From positions 10,673,430-10,737,429 of the forward strand of contig NC_021684.1 of NCBI RefSeq assembly GCF_000247815.1: a DNA stretch of 64,000 nucleotides, written 5' to 3'. The notes beneath the pieces are model-generated. The model was not told the origin of the DNA, did not search any database, and worked only from the letters and a program-made list of their open reading frames with translations. Position 1 is the stretch's first letter; each line of letters opens with the position of its first letter. Below are positions 48,500 to 60,900 of the stretch, piece by piece. This DNA comes from Ficedula albicollis. Its lineage: Eukaryota > Chordata > Aves > Passeriformes > Muscicapidae. The position numbers and the translations under genes are program-made.

Positions 48500-48600
48500 T
48501 TCTTTTTATGTGGGGGCAGAAAGAGGTGAAATGATTTATTTATCCTCATTCATGCAGCGAATTGGTGGTAAAGCAGTGAGCTGGACCTCTCCAGCTGTGC
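48500..48600 (-). repeat. MIR/L3-type relic
   Basis: The plus strand shows GGGGGCAGAAAGAGGTGAAATGATTT, then CATGCAGCGAATTGGTGGTAAAGCAGTGAGCTGGACCTCTCC. This parallels 'cagagaggtgaagtgacttgccc.. cacagcgagtcagtggcagagc..' of MIR/L3 elements in reverse orientation. The upstream CTCAGTGCTTGACAAAGG (48469-48486) fits the L3-type 'agcgctttacaaa' tail. Confidence 0.55.
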
Positions 48601-49799
48601 TTTAAGGCTTCCTATAATGTCCTAAAGCATTTATCCTTCATGAGTGCATCTTGCCCCTGCTGCTTTGTGCAGAAATCAGCCCTGTGAAGAAAAGTTCAGC
48701 TTTCCAGTGGCCTGGGCTAGAGCAGGAAAACAGCAGTGTTCTGGTGTCTTAAAGCATATAGATGTAAACTCATGGTCAAAAAGATAGAAAAGATACACAG
48801 AAAGGGCACTCATGAAGTGGCACGGGGAGCATGAGATGTCTGGTAGATGTGTGATGGAAAGCCACTTACTCAAATTCCCTCCTGCAGTGTTTAGAGGAGG
48901 TTGCATTGGCTTGCCCAGTGGATATGCCCTTGGTGACAGACAGAGGCAAGGGCTCCTGCTCAGCTGGAAAGGCAGCTGGGTGCTCTCCTGGCCCCAAGGT
49001 CCTCGGAAGCTTCAGGCAGACGTGAGCAAAGAGCCTTTCTGCCATGTCTCTGCATTTTTCTGCATTCACAACACACAGTGTCGCTGTCATTAAGGCTACA
49101 GGAAAACAACACATCAGGGCACATCTAGAGGACAGAGAGTGTTGACCACTTGTGCTGAACAGAGCAAAGGTCTGTAATGAAGCCCAGTGGGATGTGGTCC
49201 ATCTGGCCTCTCAGCATGTTCATCAAACCCTTGCTCTTCAGGGCAGCACTGAAGGCTGGCTGGGGCTATGCCCAAGTGGCAGAGAGTGATCCTGAGGGAT
49301 GTCTGCCTGCAGTGTCCTTTGGCTGCAGTGAGCTGGGCACATTTTGGGGGGTGGGAGCTCTGAGAGGGCCAGAGGGAGACAGGGGAAAGAGACCAGAACT
49401 TCCTGGTGCTTTGCATCATCTGCATGCACATGCATAGGGACAGCAACTTTGCAGACACTGGGAACCAGGGGTATTTGCCTGGAATATTTATCCACTGCCA
49501 AATATTTAATTATGCAGGGAAACATACCACGTAGACAGAGATGACTTGGCTTCATTAAAGAAGCTGCAGAAATCATTGTGCTCTCCCCCTGGGCCCTGTG
49601 AAGGAAAATCCTGCTGATGGAGTCAATTGAATCTGGAGGGACCACAGAGCTGTTGAGCCCCAGGTTAGCAGAGGATTTTGAGGCAGACATGCCCGTGCCT
49701 GGGCCTTAGAGCAGCAGTGTAACCAAGCTCCCAGGCAGTTCCAACAGGTGCCGTGAGCTGATTACAGAATGCTCTCAAAGCAGCCCAGGGCCCTTGCTC
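48601..49799. other. non-coding stretch, nothing specific seen
   Basis: Overlapping short frames on both strands without domains. No transposon or RNA recognised. Confidence 0.4.
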
Positions 49800-50000
49800 C
49801 ACGTGCCCACAAATTTCATTCCTGCAGATGAGACAGCAATGAATTTGCCATTCATTAACAACAAATAATATCTCTCAATCCGTCTTGGGTAAGCGTCATT
49901 GTGGAATTGCTCTTTCACTTTCATTTTACAGGGTTCCCTGTGATAAATTTAGCTTGTAAAGGGTGATTAAGACACTTCATTATGTTTTAATGTGTCTTCA
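49800..50000. promoter_or_regulatory. candidate conserved non-coding element
   Basis: AT-leaning block with TGAATTTGCCATTCATTAAC, ACAAATAATATC, CAATCCGTC, AAGCGTCATTG, GTGATTAAGAC and CATTATGTTTTAATG. It mixes isolated CpGs with homeodomain-type cores. No coding frame. Evidence is textural only. Confidence 0.25.
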
Positions 50001-51927
50001 GGCCTATGTCTAACAGTAATGCTCATTCTGGATCTCCCTGGAATTAGCAGGCTGTTGAAGCCCAGAAAAGCCTGCACGTGGGGTGTGACTCTGGCTGGGC
50101 ACCACAGCAGTGGCCCCTGCCTCATGTGGAGAGCTTCAAGAATCCCAAAATGTGTCTCCACTGCTGGAGACTGTCCAGGTCAGTACATCAGCCAGCTGTG
50201 GGTCTCACAGGAGGAGATTAGATTGTTCATTTCCTCCCCTTCCCACCCAGTTTGTCCACCACAGTGGACAGGTTTGCAGGCAACAGCAAGGTCCCTATCA
50301 GCTCTGGCTGCCAAAACTTGAGTTTACCACCAGATTTGGACTTTCTCTCTAACAAGCAGTTCCTCAGAGCCTTACATGGTGAAGCTAGTTCAGCAAAGTG
50401 CAAAGGGGTACTTGTATTTGAATCCCAAATTGCAACCCAGAAGCCCTCCATCCCACACTGATAAACCCTGAAGGTGGCTAATTCCTGTTTTGTGCCTTGC
50501 TCAGCTGAAAACTTTATTCAGTGGCACGTAGGCACAGAAGCGCCCTGGTTTGGGAAGGCAGGCAATTATTTCCTGCCTGAAGGGAGAAAGTTCATACTGT
50601 GCTGTGCTTTGTGTTTCCTAGAGAGCAGAGCAGCTCTGATCGCTCCCAGGCTTCCTCAGCTGTTTGTCAGTCACCAGCCCTCTTCATGGACTGTGTGAGG
50701 AGCCCAAGCACCTCATTAAGATGTTTTCAATTGCTCTCTGCAGCCACGTGCATAGCAATGCATTGTGTAAAACCTCAATTAGGCGGTGTGAAAGACTCAC
50801 AGGAAGATGTCCATGCTTTAAACATTCTATCTATATGAGAGAGAACATGGTCTGATCCCAGGAAAAAACTTCTGCCCCATCACCTCGTGTGCCCTTTTGC
50901 TGCCATCCAGAGCCTCTTTTGTGTGACTGGGCTTTGGGCTGTTACAAGGTAATTGAAGTTATTTTCATTCTTCTTGTTGTCTCACTTAACCATTCTGTTA
51001 CATACTTAAACTATTCTAATTTCAAGCTCTTCTCTTTTAGAAAGCTGAATACCTGTTGATAAAACTTTTTACGTGTTCTGAAAAATTTTATGTGTTCCAT
51101 CTTTCCCTTTCTGTTACTTTTTGTGGGCAACTTTTGAGGACTGAACATGTTGCTGTAGATAACAGCACTGGGAATTAAGTGCTTAGCTGGGAAACCTCTC
51201 CCATCCCTTCTCATATGGATTTACTTTGGGGCAGGATGGCAATCTTTAACATAGGCAGACAAGATCTTGCATGCTGGTTTGTAGGTGGTATTAGAGCCTT
51301 AGGTCCTAAATCAGCCATGACATTCAGACTGGTGAGGGCTGTGGGAAGGTTAGTGTTGGGCTAATTCCTTCAGGCAGTTTGAGGTATCTGTGGCAGCCTT
51401 CCTCCCTCTCCGTGCTGAATTGCTGCATGGTGTTGCCACATAGTGTTAAAGAGCAGCACACTGGAAATGCAGCAGTGGGCACATTTCAGAGTCAGGCCAC
51501 ACCATGGGGTATGAAAAGCTCCCCAGCTTCCTTCAGGATGAAGAGCTGCTCAGTGGCCTGTGTGTTAGTCCCTGGCACATGCAGTTTTGTGGTCTCTGAG
51601 AAGAGCAGGGCAGCTGCTGCAGTCCCAGGGAGTGCCTTTCTGGTCTAGTTAGAGCCTGTGAGCATCAAATGCTCTCATTCATTTATTGGAGGGTGATAAA
51701 CAGCCTGGGAAATGCCTGCCTCGGTCAGGTTGCATCCTTGCTCTTTTATGAATGTGACATCCTTTAAAGCATATCTGATAATGTCACGAGAGACCCAGAG
51801 GAAAGCCCAGCTTGCACAGCTTGGAGCTAGGTTTCCTGAAAAGCAGCTGGATACAAAAGATGCTCAAGTTGCTTTTTTACAGGACTATTTCTACAGAAAA
51901 TAAGTGACTTAAACAGCCTTCTCCACT
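50001..51927. other. non-coding stretch, nothing specific seen
   Basis: No exon, RNA or recognised transposon in the sequence leading to the A/C/A homopolymer block. Confidence 0.4.
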
Positions 51928-52639
<712 letters not shown>

Positions 52640-53966
52640 TCTGTGCCATCTGGGACAAAGCTCTGCCCTTTAGACATGGGTGCAATCCATTTGTGATTGC
52701 AGCAATGGATTTTTTTTGCCATGTTTTTGTCACTGGCACAGCTGAGACTATGGATCAAGCAAAGAACCACAGTTCTTGCCACCTTGTCAGTTATCTTTTG
52801 GGTGGGAAGGAGAGAGTCACTGCTGCAATAAAGTGGGCAGAAATCTGCCTGATTCAGGAGAGTGAGGTGCTTGGAGCCTGAGAGCCCCTGTCTGTGTGGC
52901 TCTCCACCAGTGGTTCCCCACTCAGGCTCTCTGGTCTTCCAGGGAGCCAAACTCCCTCCAAAAGACCCCCTGAGAGAAGGAAACCTCAGTCCCTTTGCTG
53001 ACCTTGCACTTAAGGCATTATGTACTCTTGAATAAGAGCATATTCAGTCTGTCTCCTACCTTATTTTCCCTTTTCCATAAAAACACCAAACCCCAGGAGC
53101 ACATGCATCTCCAAGAGCCATGCTCACCCAGGCTGGCTGGAAGCTTTGGGGGCTGCATGGGCGCAGCAATGAAAGAAATTGCTCTGCACTGCTGCAGTTT
53201 GCAGGAATTTGCAGCTGGGCTCCCAAAGAGGGGCCAGAAACCGCTGCCATTCCGAGCTGTGGCTGCTCTGGGGTCACTTTGGCAGTGGTGTGGTCACAGC
53301 CCAGGGGGACAGGCTGCGTGTCCCACCCTGCCAGGCGCGGTGGCCCCAGGCAGGGCTGGAGCGGAGGTCCCCGTGCAGCTGGTGTTTTGCATTGCCAGCC
53401 ATATGGCCAACACCATAAACACTGCCTCTAATTGTAGCTCCCAACCTGCCAAAGTCCAAAACAGGGAGAGGAATGGGGACAGAGTGGGGGGGGGAGGTGG
53501 GGAATATTAAAATCAAACATTTGCCTAAAATAGACTCAGTAACAAGGAAAAGGAAAGGGGAAAAAAAAAAGGCAGAGGGCTTCATTACTCCAGTAAAAAT
53601 TGCCTTCTCTGACCTCAGGCATCTGACTCAGCATTTTCCAAGTAGATATTTTACACTAATAAAAGGGAGAAAGCACCAGGTATGTGGGAAATGGTGGCAC
53701 ATTTGTGTCTAAAAAGGCAGGGACATTTCTTCTAATGAAGGACTGTAGATAATATGTTCCTAATCAAACTGCTAATAATAACCTTGTTTCTATAATTTGC
53801 CTTTTTTTTCCGTCAAGTGGGGTTATGTGTGACAGAGATGCAGGGACTTTGGAGAGGGACTAGGCAATGCTTTTAGTTTGCTTGTTTTAATACTAACATA
53901 GCATGAAGGAAAAGCTGGTCCTGATCCTCCTTGCCTGAGTGTTTTGTCAGTCTATTCCCAGCATAG
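52640..53966. other. non-coding stretch with a G-rich tract at 53475-53502
   Basis: GGGGACAGAG followed by G-run-AGG-T-GGGG at 53475-53502 fits a G-quadruplex pattern. A modest CpG enrichment occurs at 53200-53380. A 171-codon plus frame (52995-53510) lacks domains and is probably chance. Confidence 0.4.
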
Positions 53967-54924
53967 TTGATGCAAAGTAACTACCAGTACAAAATGGAGA
54001 TGCTTTTTTATCTGTTCTGTAAAGATTTAAATGGACAAGATTCAATGCAAAGCATTGCTATACATGGGTTATCTGGTCTCTTTCCCAAGGAGGAGAGCAC
54101 AAGAACAGCCACTCTGATCAAACTGGGACCCAGTACAAATATCAGCTACCCTGACATGAAATCAGACCCACGAGGTGGGAATTAGTCTCTGCATTTTTGC
54201 TCTGATGGGTGATATGAGGGCAACATCTCCCTCCATATCTCCTTCCACAGCCAAATACAGCCAGAGGAACCCAAAAGGTGGTGGGGACTGTGAGGGCTGG
54301 GTACTCAGGTCCTCCCTGACCTACCCAGGGACAGGGTGTGTCCACGTGGTCCACTTTACCCTGCAGCCCCAAAACTTTGGAGGATGTAGAAAACCGTATT
54401 TCAGCTTCTTCAAATGGAAAGTTAATTAAAACTCAAGGAGAAAAACCTCCATCGGGAACCAGCAAAACAGCAAAACAGGTAGACACCTCTGACTCTAATT
54501 TATGGGAGTTTAAAAGTAGTACCAAGATTGGTTTAATTACCTGGGAACAATGTATATCTCCTGTATTGCTGATCAGCTCGTTAGTGGTACACTTCTTTTT
54601 TTTCTTCCACTTCCAGTTGAAATTGATAATACATCCCTCACTCAAAACATTGTCTCCCAATCACCATGGTTACTGCCAGGTTTTTCCACAAGGACCAAGC
54701 ATATTCATCTGTCAAGTATGCTAATGGGGAACGGACCCTGTCACACAAAGGAGCAGGCTATTCAAACATACACTTGCCAAATAATTGTACATGTCAAAAG
54801 AATGATGCTTGTTATTTGCCTAATATTATCCCCCAGAAGTGGGAAATAGTTCAGCTCTCAACGCAAAATGGCTTGCCCTTATCAAATAGGCAATTTGCTG
54901 ATAATTTAGACTATTAGAGATCTT
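53967..54924 (+). pseudogene. possible decayed coding fragment of unknown (perhaps retroviral) origin
   Basis: Several plus-strand frames follow one another in different phases (53967-54185, 54338-54724, 54550-54849, 54666-54917) with protein-like rather than low-complexity composition. The last frame (83 codons) is rich in charged and polar residues, contains a CxC...C cluster near residues 41-48, and ends just before a G-rich purine tract. A pyrimidine-rich CAG acceptor-like site lies near 54594-54616. A coding frame broken by frameshifts beside a polypurine-like tract would suit the 3' end of an endogenous retroviral env gene. I recognise no family, and chance open frames are quite possible. 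Confidence 0.2.
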
Positions 54925-54951
54925 GGGGTGGGGAGACAAAGGGGGGGGTGG
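54925..54951 (+). other. G-rich purine tract (G-quadruplex or polypurine-tract-like)
   Basis: GGGGTGGGG, AGACAAA and G8TGG occur in a row. The tract satisfies a simple G-quadruplex pattern. The AAAG8TGG stretch also resembles a retroviral polypurine tract followed by an LTR-like TG, but no matching LTR with TATA and AATAAA signals is seen downstream. Confidence 0.4.
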
Positions 54952-56159
54952 CAAATGTAAGTGGCCTTTTATAATTGCACTGAAAGCAGAATGGTGCTTT
55001 TAAGTGCCCCAGAGGTGCAGTAATGAGGAGCATTGCAGGAGTGCTGATGGCCAATGAGAGGGGCTGTTCACAGCCTCCCCTCTCACCTCTGGCAGGTAGC
55101 TGCTGGTGGGTGGTTAATTACAATTTAGCAGGAACACTTTTCTCAACTGCATTTTTTTATTGCTATTTATCTTCATGATGGGCCAATTTCCCATTTGTCT
55201 ATTTTGGTAATTAAGGCAAAGAAAAATGTTACTGTAGGATTCCTCTAACTTTCTGAGCTTCCAGCAGCTAGAGTTGTGGAGGCTGTGCTGATATATCTGC
55301 AGCCAAGGCAATGAAGTGATCTCTTCCCTCACTTTGAGGAGCTTAAAGGATTTTCCCATTCAGAGCAGGCCATGGAAAGGCAGAGACATCCCAGGGACTG
55401 AGTGACCTGCCAGAGGCAGGGGCTGTGGTTGGCATTGCAGACAGTCCTGCTCCTCCACAGACAAATGCTAGCAGACCACAAACCTCACAGCACCTGTGCC
55501 ACACGGGTGGAGGGGGAAAATCCTGGAGCGCTGTCCTTTCAAGGTGAAAAACTAATTAACTTCTCTAAACTGCCTGAGAGGCCTAGAGTGTGCAAGTGTC
55601 AAATATTCAGACATCCCTGTTTCTTTGAATGGGATGGGCAATACTCTCAGTATCATCTCAGGGCTTTCATACATTTGTTGTTTCTATCTCACATAGATTT
55701 GTAAGGAAATGAGAGATTACAGAATTTATTTATTCTTCCCCCAGCTGTGCTTTTTCCTTTCTTCTTCTGAGAATATCAGGTCTGTGCAGTTACAAGGTGC
55801 TGGCTGGAGCCCCCAGGAGCATTGTCCACTGCAAGAACACAGCATCAGCCCCCTGCCTGCAGTCTCCTGTGCTGTGTCCAATCTGTGTTCATGTCCTTGG
55901 CATCACTGGTGTCCTGTGCCATATCCTGTGAAGTGACAGCTTTCTACCCATCCCTATTGTGCACCATGCACCAGTGACTTTTGCCTGGGCTGTATATCAT
56001 GACCTAGAACCAGAAGCCACTTCAGCATCTCCCCTGAACTGTGTGCTTCCCCTCCAGCCTGCCTGCTCTGCAAAGAGCAGTGCTGCTGATGGCAGGCTGG
56101 GAGGGTACAGGGCAATCTTGCCCTCAAAATGTGACATTATTTGCTTGATGTGGCTGAAT
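54952..56159. other. non-coding stretch, nothing specific seen
   Basis: No exon or RNA recognised. The sequence immediately 5' of the CR1 3' end (about 55950-56159) may include more decayed CR1, but I cannot support it. Confidence 0.4.
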
Positions 56160-56318
56160 TATGATTCACCATCCCTGGAAGTGTTCAAGGCCAGGTTGGG
56201 TGGGGGCCCTGAGCCACCTGGATTATTGGAAGGTGATCTTGACTATGGAGGGGGAGTTGAAACTAAATAATGTTTGAAGTCCCTTCCAACCCTAACCATT
56301 CTATGATTCTTTGATGAT
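56160..56318 (+). mobile_element. CR1 LINE, 5'-truncated 3' end
   Basis: This carries the hallmark 3' end of amniote CR1 retrotransposons: CCATCCCTGGAAGTGTTCAAGGCCAGGTTGG, then TGGAAGGTGATCTTG, TATGGAGGGGGAGTTGAAACTA, and TCCCTTCCAACCCTAACCATTCTATGATTCT. The order and orientation are those of the CR1 sense strand. The copy is severely 5'-truncated, as is usual for CR1, and has no ORF2 coding remnant. Divergence from the remembered consensus is modest, so it is younger than the MIR-type relics. CR1 dominance supports a bird or other archosaur/turtle source. Confidence 0.93.
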
Positions 56319-56589
56319 TTTCCTTGATTGTGGATTCTGATTGCTGAGCCCCTTGTGCTTGCTGTATGAGTATTTTGCCTTGGGGATGATGGGGAGACTT
56401 CCCTCCAGACAATAAAATCTGCCTCTGTTTGCACTGGAGAGGTAAGCTCTTAAAATGCACACAGGGAAGGTAAGGAAATGTATGATAAGCAAGCTGAGTT
56501 TAGGGGTGACCAGTAAATTTGGTGGGGGATGAAAACAAGGATGGGTTATGGTTTGGTAGCCTGTGGTGTTTCTTGTAAAAAAGACTAAT
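56319..56589. other. non-coding stretch between CR1 and AT-rich block
   Basis: No gene or repeat is recognised. Confidence 0.4.
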
Positions 56590-57020
56590 TTTCTAATGAG
56601 CAGAAAGAAGAGAGGAAAAAAGCATCAACTAACAAACAACCTAATCGGCTATTAAAATATTTCCAAGCAGTGAAATTAATACAATTCCCAACTCATAACT
56701 TATTTGCCTCTGTACAAAATTAACATAGATAAATAAATTAAAAAAAAATAACCTCACCCAAACTGCTTCATAATAAAATGTGATCATAGCAATAATAAGA
56801 CGCTTCAGTGCATGAATTTGGTTGTATTAATTCACCTCTGGTGTAATTGACAGCTCTCAGCCTTCAGCTTTCCTCTGAACAGCTCACTACAGCTGAATTA
56901 TTATACCTGGCACTTCAGACTCTTCCAAATCTCATTGCCTAATTGCGTTCTCTTCTAGTAGGTGAGTGTTAAACTCAGACATTAAAGGATCTCTGCCAAT
57001 TACCTGAAGCTCAACATTTG
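56590..57020. promoter_or_regulatory. AT-rich candidate conserved element
   Basis: AT-rich sequence with ATTTTCTAATGAGC, CCTAATCGGC, GAAATTAATAC, AAATTAACATAG, GGTTGTATTAATTCACC, GTGTAATTGACAGC, CTGAATTATTATACC and CCTAATTGCG. Sharp AT-rich homeodomain-type words are separated by ordinary spacers, and two CpGs are retained in core positions. A polymorphic A8 run lies near 56740. No coding frame. The call is textural. Confidence 0.3.
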
Positions 57021-57699
57021 ATCTGTCTGAAAATCTCACAGATCCATGGGGGACTGCTCCTCTGTCTGCATCTCAACTGCTGCCCTCTCTCCTTGCTTGG
57101 TGCTGTGTAAAATGAGAGTAATTCTACTCCTGGTTTTAAGGGCATAAAGAGTGAATAATAGAGGGAATTCATGCAAGAAATGCAGACCCCCCTCCACCCA
57201 TTCAGAATTAGAGCTAGCATTAATCCAGCAGCAGCTGCTAATTATGTAGGATTTGTAGGAAAATTTGCTCTCTTTGTCTTCCCGTTGCTGGTTTTACAGA
57301 TACGATCTGGCCAGTGCCTCTGTGAGATACCCTGTAAAAGAAGCAGCTTTTCTGGGATTACATCCCCACTGCATTGCTTCTCCTGCTTGCAGTTCACTGA
57401 TGTGTTTCAGTCTGTGGTCACTGTAAAGTCTGTGTGGCTGAGCAGTGCTTTGGAGACCCTTGTTTGCAAACAAGTCAGTTAAATTAAGAAGCTTGATTCT
57501 CATTGCTGTGTGATGACATCTTCAATTTAGCTGGTGCCCCAGTGAGGAAGTAAACAAACAATAAAAGTGTCACAATTCCTTCTAGTTCCATTAGACAAAC
57601 AAGAAGTTTATTCAGTGTTTTGGCAAATGAAAATTTAAGCAAACTGTCAAGGGAGACATTTTCCCCATCAGATGCTTTCTGAGAGGGGATTATAACAAG
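57021..57699. other. non-coding stretch, nothing specific seen
   Basis: Short overlapping frames only. No RNA or transposon recognised. Confidence 0.4.
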
Positions 57700-57960
57700 A
57701 AAGAGCTATCACCCACCGTGTCATTAAAAACAAAGGCTCCTGTGAACCCCTTTTATTAAAGATTAGCAGCTCTGATTACAGACTTGTAGGCTGAGCTGAA
57801 GACAAATTAGAATATCTTTTGCCATGGGATAACTTACAGCATCCTCCTGGGCAGCGAGACTATTGCAAACAGTGCTCTCTCTCGAAGAGACAATTTTCAC
57901 CTCTGGCCATTCATTCTCTGCCATTTAAAAACAGCCTGGTGATCTGTCTAGACCTGTTAG
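57700..57960. promoter_or_regulatory. candidate conserved non-coding element
   Basis: The words CCCACCGTGTCATTAAAAACAAAGG, CCTTTTATTAAAGATTAGC, CTGATTACAGAC, GACAAATTAG, GGCAGCGAGACTATTGC and CTCTCGAAGAG combine AT-rich cores, a SOX/TCF-like ACAAAGG and preserved CpGs. It has the look of an enhancer but no alignment support. Confidence 0.25.
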
Positions 57961-60900
57961 CTCCCAAACACAACACTTTACCTCCTGTTTTGTGATTCCA
58001 GGTGAGACCAGTTGTTCATGCAATCAGGAGTACCAGATTTTTGGCCTTTCTCATTGATAGTCCTTAGGTCTACTTAGAAAGCCTTGCCAAGCCAAGTGTC
58101 AAGAAGCTTTGTCCCAGGGTCAGAAAGGGATGCTAATGCAATTCTTAGGAAGTCATGCAGATTTAGTCTTCGATGCCATGTGGTGGCCACAGGCTTGGTG
58201 TAGACTTAAAGACTCATCAGATTAGTTACAAGATGCTGACCTTACTGAGTAGTGAAGGTGGAGCTCCTGCTCATGCCCACCTCACTCCATGCACACACAT
58301 TGAGATGTGTGTGTACACCCTCCCAAGCAGCAGAGATATTCTGGGTAGCCCCAATGACAAAGCAGAAACTGTTGCAGAAGGAATGTTTGTCCTGCCTAGG
58401 ATGGCTGTGCAATCTTCCCTGTGAGGGAGACAGCCTTTCTGGGCTCCCAGGTTGTTGTCTTTACACTCAGCACAGGAAAGTATGTCTTTGGGTAAAGGAG
58501 AAAATAGCTCTTGAGATAGATACCATGCACTCAAGGGTACCCATGGATCATGGATAGGATGGTTTGGATCTCTGGATTAATAACTTTGTGGGTGGTGTAG
58601 TGATTAATTCTGGTCACTGGGCATCTCCTTGCAACATCCCCTCCTTCACACCTCTATCCCTGCAGGTGTGCACTGAGACTGAGCTGCCCTCTCCTGTTGT
58701 TTGTGCACAGGAGTGGGAATAGGCTGAATTCTGCATTTCCTGGGAGAGAAGTGATCTCATTTCCATCTGTGCCACAACCATGCAGGAGTTTCAGCTGCCA
58801 CCATAGGAACAACCACTCCGGAGAGAGCAAGGGATGTTTGAAAAGTGATGCTTCACTTGGTGGTGTGGACTGACCTCTCCTGGATGTGAAGGACCACAGA
58901 ACCACTATCCACCTCACAAAACAATAATACTGCTTCCCCTTCTCTCCCCTTATTTAGGTTCAGAGAGGAATGATGGCAATGAGGAGCCAGAGCAGGAACC
59001 GTGGTAACATTTCAGGAGCAATAAGCAGAGTCCTCTGCACACAGGAATGGCAAAAGGGATGAAGAAGCAAAATCCAACGAAACAAATCATGTACAGGATT
59101 CCTCTCCTCCTTTCAGTGGTGCATAAATGTGATATGAGTTCTCAGCTGTTTGTGCAAATGTATTTCCAGGTGACACCTTCAGAGAACTGGGCAGGATTAA
59201 TTTGCCCTACCTGTCTTCATGTGGGGTGAATCTAGATCCTTGAAAGAAAAGAATAACCAAGTCTGTCTGTGGTTAACCTGTCATTTCTGCAACCCCCTCA
59301 CAATCCTGTTTTGTTGTCCTCCAACCCTTATTCACCCCACTTGATAAATTCCCTTCCCTCAGATTCCTTCAGACCTCCAGCTTCAGACCTATGCATACTC
59401 TTACAGCTCAGCAGACACTTCTGGGTTTGCCTGCAGTCCTCTGGGCACATCCTAACCTCAGGATGCTCCTGTTCCCAGCCTCAGACTTTGCTCTAATTAC
59501 TCTGCATCAGCAGTGCCAGTGCTGCTGTCCCAGTGCCTGTAGGTGCCTGTTTTTCCCGAAGCAAAACTGGCAGAGTTTCAAAACACCAGCCATGAGCTGC
59601 AATTACCAAAGATCTGCCTGTAAGCCTTCCTGGGGCTGGAGAAGGGATTGCATTAGAGATGAGCAGATACTGCAGAACCCCTGCTCCACTGACAGGAGAA
59701 AGCACAGCCATTGCAGGGCCACAGACCCTCAGCTCCTTGGGTCCAGGAGGGACATCTGGTTCTGTGGGGAGCTAGTCTCCCACACGTCTCCATCCTGGGC
59801 AGGCAGGGGACAGCACACAAGGACAGCCTTTTCTTAGCAGCAAGGAGCTCATGGTGGAATGAGCCCTGCCACTTGCACAGTCACAGCATCAGTCTTTGTT
59901 TATGTACAGAACTGATGAGCAATTAACTTGGAGACAAGACATTTTATGCAGAGCACAGGCCTGTAATGTGCTTTCTATTAGGGCTGCCTCACATTTCCTA
60001 TTATTGCATGCCACTTTCTGTTGCACCTTTACCAAATTGTAACCACTCAGGCTGAAATCTTCCCTCCTGGGTGCTGCCTCAGGCTGGACTGATCATATTT
60101 TGTGAGGAAAGTTTATATATGCCTTCAGGGGATCCCTGGTAGGGTTGTGCAATCTTTGCTAATGTCTCTGAATGACGCACAGGGAGAAGAGGACATGGGA
60201 GAGGTAGGAGAAAATACTAATGCAAACCAGGGAGTTCAATTATGCTGGGATGAAGCTAAACTGAAGGCAAAGGGGTCTTGTAGAGAGGCCTCTATGATTT
60301 TCTGCTTCATGTTCTTTGTTCATAATAACTGAAAGAGTGATCCTTCATTGTCTGGTATTGTCTGGTTACATTTTTCTCGATGTAAATTATGATACAACTT
60401 GTCTGACCTCGGTGTCATCATCCCCAGAAAATTGCAACTGGTTCTCACACTGTTATTATGGAACGCACTGCCATCCAGGGGAGTCATTTTCACTCCACCT
60501 CCCATCACCTGTGCCTTCCCCTGCTCCTCAAAAAGGCTGAAAGCTTTCATTACTGTGTGGCTGAAAAAGTGCTGTGGGTTAAAGCAGCAAAAGGTGTGTG
60601 CTCCACATGAAAAGGGCAACAGGTGTGTCCATGCAGGGGCATGGACACAAGTGGTCAGTAGGAAAAAATGGGGGAATTTGCTTCACTTTTTTCACCGTTC
60701 ATCCTTATTGGGAAAATGTCGAGGCAAGATTTTATGGCAAGACCCCAACAACTTTACCTTGGATATTTGGGGCAAGGTCTGGAGCAGAATGATACCCTGT
60801 GGCTCCATCAAGCTGCTTCTCCTCCATGTCCCAGCCATGCATCAGTCAGCAGAGGGGACACAGAGACTTGAGGTCGGCTGACACAAATGTAGAAGGTCTC

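Noticed and set aside
54949..55110. 3' LTR downstream of the purine tract at 54941-54948
   Set aside because: A TATA-like word (TTTTATAATT) is present, but I find no AATAAA at LTR spacing and no convincing CA end. It is not supported as an LTR.
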